Positions 6,256 to 7,839 of a stretch of DNA of 7,839 nt are shown in pieces. This DNA comes from an uncultured Oscillibacter sp. (lineage in GTDB: Bacteria; Bacillota; Clostridia; Oscillospirales; Oscillospiraceae): assembly GCA_946530565.1 (NCBI GenBank), contig CAMNAE010000064.1, positions 1 through 7,839 on the forward strand. The letters run 5' to 3'. Every line of letters starts with the position of its first letter. The stretch's first letter is position 1. Made by a program: the position numbers and the translations under genes. The notes beneath the pieces are model-generated. The model was not told where the DNA came from, searched no databases, and worked only from the letters and a program-made list of their open reading frames with translations.

Positions 6256-6954
6256 TTAAAGGGAATTTTTCTTGATTTTCGCAAAGGGACGTGGAAAATT
6301 ATTGGGCGTATTTTTGACTTTTTTAACAAAAATGAGCCGGTGGACTACGTCTGTTGCCGGTATTTTGTAGTCCTGTGTCTTCAATACGCTTCCGCCGAGT
6401 GTCTCGATCACATTTTTGGCTGCGGCGAGCTCCTCGCCGCTCCCGGTGCTCTTGAGCGCGATGAATAAGCCGCCGGGGCGCACAAAGGGGAGGCAGAGCT
6501 CACAGAGGACCGGCAGCGCGGCGACCGCGCGGGAGACCGCGATGTCGAACTGCTCGCGCGTTTGCGCGGCGTACTCTTCCGCGCGCGCGTGCACGCAGTT
6601 CACCCGTTCCAGCTGCAGCTCGCTGCAGACGCGTTCCAAAAACGTTACGCGCTTGCCGAGTGAATCCAGCAGCGTGAGATCCATATCGGGCTCTACGATC
6701 TTCAGGGGCAGGCCCGGGAAACCCGCGCCTGTTCCCACGTCGATCACGCGTTTTTCCTTGAGCGGCTCAAACTGCAGCAGAGCGGCGCTGTCCAGAAAGT
6801 GCAGCGTCGCGACTGCCTCAGGCTCCGTGATCGCGGTCAGGTTCATGACCTTGTTCGTTTCCAGGAGCAGCTCGGCATAGCGCTCCAGCGAGGGGACGGA
6901 GGCTGTGGGGAGCCCCATGGCCTCCAGTCCCGCCCGCAGAGTCGATTCCATCAT
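6256..6954 (-). CDS. rsmG: 16S rRNA (guanine-527-N7)-methyltransferase RsmG (GidB)
   Basis: Methylates N7 of G527 in 16S rRNA using S-adenosylmethionine; loss in many bacteria gives low-level streptomycin resistance. 232 residues, normal length. The family signature [18 protein letters not shown] (39-56) is followed by the SAM-binding motif [16 protein letters not shown] (71-86), [12 protein letters not shown] (95-106), SRAVA (141-145), GGLFIALKS (161-169) and a family-typical end TPNNFPRP (216-223). The ATG at 6954 overlaps the mscL stop in an ATGA arrangement, implying translational coupling; the second ATG at 6951 is an alternative. The ribosome-binding site is weak (AAGAAAG), which fits coupling. 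In many Firmicutes rsmG lies near the origin next to soj/spo0J; here the next gene is a MinD-like ATPase instead. Confidence 0.97.
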   Translation of the reverse strand: MMESTLRAGLEAMGLPTASVPSLERYAELLLETNKVMNLTAITEPEAVATLHFLDSAALLQFEPLKEKRVIDVGTGAGFPGLPLKIVEPDMDLTLLDSLGKRVTFLERVCSELQLERVNCVHARAEEYAAQTREQFDIAVSRAVAALPVLCELCLPFVRPGGLFIALKSTGSGEELAAAKNVIETLGGSVLKTQDYKIPATDVVHRLIFVKKVKNTPNNFPRPFAKIKKNSL

Positions 6955-7400
6955 TCTTTCTTCAGAAGATCGCGGATCTCGGTGAGGAGCTTCTCCTCGG
7001 CGCTGGGCTCGGGCGGTGCCGGCGGTTCAGCGGGCTTCTCCTCTTCCTTCTTCTCGGCCTTCGCGCGCGCGGAGTTGATGGCCTTTACCATCAGGAAGAT
7101 CGCAAAGGCGAGGATGATGAAGTTGATGATCGTGGAGATGAAGGTGCCGAAGTTGACCGACACGGCCGCCTTGACGACTTCGCCGTCTTCGATGACGGCT
7201 TCCTTCAGGACCCACTTCCATTCGGTGAAGTCGATCCCGCCGATCAGCATCGAGACCAGCGGCATGATGATGTCGTTGACCAGCGAGCTGGTGATGGTGC
7301 CAAAGGCGGAGCCGATGATCATGCCGACGGCAAGGTCGATGACGTTGCCCTTCATGGCAAATTCCTTGAACTCCTGAAGCATACCCTTTTTCTCTGCCAT
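6951..7400 (-). CDS. mscL: Large-conductance mechanosensitive channel MscL
   Basis: Homopentameric inner-membrane channel that opens under high membrane tension to release solutes during hypo-osmotic shock. 149 residues, in the normal 130-150 range. The N-terminal amphipathic segment [19 protein letters not shown] (8-26) is followed by TM1 (about 17-46, with the small-residue gate [11 protein letters not shown]), a periplasmic loop (47-84), TM2 (about 85-108, [18 protein letters not shown]), a Lys/Glu/Pro-rich linker (112-134) and the cytoplasmic bundle helix [15 protein letters not shown]. Start at 7400 is supported by GGGAGGG 8-9 bases upstream. It overlaps rsmG by 4 bases and is preceded by a structured 168-base gap after serS. 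No clear promoter is visible, so transcription may come from serS or from within the gap. Confidence 0.97.
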   Translation of the reverse strand: MAEKKGMLQEFKEFAMKGNVIDLAVGMIIGSAFGTITSSLVNDIIMPLVSMLIGGIDFTEWKWVLKEAVIEDGEVVKAAVSVNFGTFISTIINFIILAFAIFLMVKAINSARAKAEKKEEEKPAEPPAPPEPSAEEKLLTEIRDLLKKE

Positions 7401-7429
7401 AGGTTTGTCCCTCCCGTTGTTATATTTCC

Positions 7430-7532
7430 AAAACCCTTGAAAAATAAGGGGTTTCGGGCGAAAACCCGGATGGAGCGATTATTTTTCTCCGATCCGAAGA
7501 TCGGGTCATTTTTAATGTGCAGGATCGCTCCA
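7430..7532 (-). promoter_or_regulatory. Nested hairpin region in the serS-mscL gap
   Basis: Read on the minus strand, TGGAGCGAT (7532-7524) pairs perfectly with ATCGCTCCA (7479-7471). Inside is a perfect 6-bp hairpin CCGATC-TTCG-GATCGG (7504-7489) with an extra-stable UUCG loop, leaving A-rich internal loops of 19 and 9 nt. Downstream, AAACCC (7454-7449) can pair either with GGGTTT before it (7467-7462) or with GGGTTT after it (7436-7431, extended by TT/AA with one bulged C). These choices exclude each other. The last hairpin ends in TTTT, a poor U-run. It could be a cis-regulatory leader of mscL, a 3' end structure of serS, or both. It matches no riboswitch class I can name. Confidence 0.45.
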
Positions 7533-7568
7533 GAGCCGTTCATCATTTCAGGGTCTTAAGCCGGTTTT

Positions 7569-7839
7569 TCAGCTTTTTTTCGGCGTCAGCACGGTCTTGC
7601 CGCCCATGTAGGGCTGCAGCACCGCGGGGATCTTCACGCTGCCGTCGGCACAGAGGTTGTTTTCGAGCAGTGCGATCAGCATGCGCGGAGGCGCGACACA
7701 GGTGTTGTTGAGCGTATGGCAGAGCTGCATCTTGCCGTTTTCGTCTTTATAGCGGATGCGGAGCCGGCGGGCCTGCGCGTCTCCGAGATTGGAGCAGGAG
7801 CAGACCTCAAAGTACTTCTGCTGGCGGGGAGACCAGGCC
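7569..7839 (-). CDS. serS: Seryl-tRNA synthetase, C-terminal part only
   Basis: Charges tRNA-Ser with serine in the cytoplasm. Only the last 89 codons are in the window; the full protein is usually about 425 residues. The class II SerRS core end is clear: WSPRQQKYFEVCSCSNLGDAQARR (from residue 2 of the visible part) matches the family's WxPxQxxYxExSSCSNxxDxQxRR, and motif 3 is HTLNNTCVAPPRMLIALLENN, with the class-defining Arg. The end is DGSVKIPAVLQPYMGG followed by a short KTVLTPKKS tail. Motif 3 reads LNNTCVAPPR instead of the common LNGSGLAVGR, so this belongs to a divergent SerRS subgroup. It is the first of three synthetase genes (serS, hisS, aspS) in the window. The stop is at 7569. 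Confidence 0.96.
   Translation of the reverse strand, partial: AWSPRQQKYFEVCSCSNLGDAQARRLRIRYKDENGKMQLCHTLNNTCVAPPRMLIALLENNLCADGSVKIPAVLQPYMGGKTVLTPKKS

Noticed and set aside
6211..6258. Possible promoter before the MinD-like gene (TATTAT with TTTAAA)
   Set aside because: The spacing is 18 and the -35 is poor; the 45-base gap to rsmG is compatible with read-through in one operon.
7419..7447. Possible mscL promoter with TATAAC as -10
   Set aside because: The hexamer at 17 bases upstream (TTATTT) matches the -35 consensus at only two positions, and the region is simply AT-rich.
7489..7504. UUCG hairpin as an intrinsic terminator of serS
   Set aside because: The following bases on the minus strand are A-rich (AGAAAAATA) rather than T-rich, so it is not a canonical terminator in the coding direction.
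7352..7546. Small minus-strand frame starting ATGATG at 7546
   Set aside because: No ribosome-binding site, it runs through the hairpin region and into mscL in the wrong frame, and its composition is unremarkable.

Overview
All recognisable genes lie on the minus strand, so transcription runs from high to low coordinates. The window is GC-rich with AT-rich gene gaps. A T-box leader in front of an aminoacyl-tRNA synthetase gene, a MinD-family ATPase beside a methylglyoxal-synthase-family gene, and an S-layer-homology (SLH) protein point to a Gram-positive-type Firmicute. My best guess is a high-GC member of class Clostridia (Oscillospiraceae/Ruminococcaceae-like). That placement is inferred from gene content and protein style, not from any search.

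In transcription order: the C-terminal 89 codons of serS (7569-7839, 5' end outside the window); a 168-base gap with a nested hairpin system; mscL (6951-7400); rsmG (6256-6954, overlapping mscL by 4 bases); a short MinD-like ATPase (5464-6210); an MgsA-family protein starting at GTG (5004-5417); a consensus promoter and complete T-box leader (4750-5007); hisS (3372-4730); a secreted SLH protein with a PrsA/SurA-like C-terminal part (1686-3296); and aspS (1-1626, 3' end outside the window).

The main functional unit is T-box, hisS, SLH protein, aspS. The leader can be folded almost completely by hand: Stem I with k-turn and specifier loop, stem III, antiterminator with a 7-nt bulge, and a 14-bp terminator with a U-run. 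Its best specifier triplet is GAC (Asp), and the bulge reads UGGC, which matches the G73 discriminator of tRNA-Asp and not the C73 of bacterial tRNA-His. Although it sits in front of hisS, it therefore appears to sense tRNA-Asp, and so to serve aspS two genes downstream.

The second unusual area is the MinD-like/MgsA-like pair. The MgsA-family protein has Ser where the catalytic Asp of methylglyoxal synthase should be and also lacks the catalytic His. The MinD-like protein ends where the membrane-targeting helix should begin, and neither minC nor minE is adjacent. The pair looks like a repurposed remnant of the clostridial min-rodA-mgsA neighbourhood. No tRNA, rRNA, CRISPR array, insertion sequence or plus-strand gene is supported. 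No gene-free stretch exceeds 300 bases; the longest (4731-5003) is filled by the T-box leader and its promoter.
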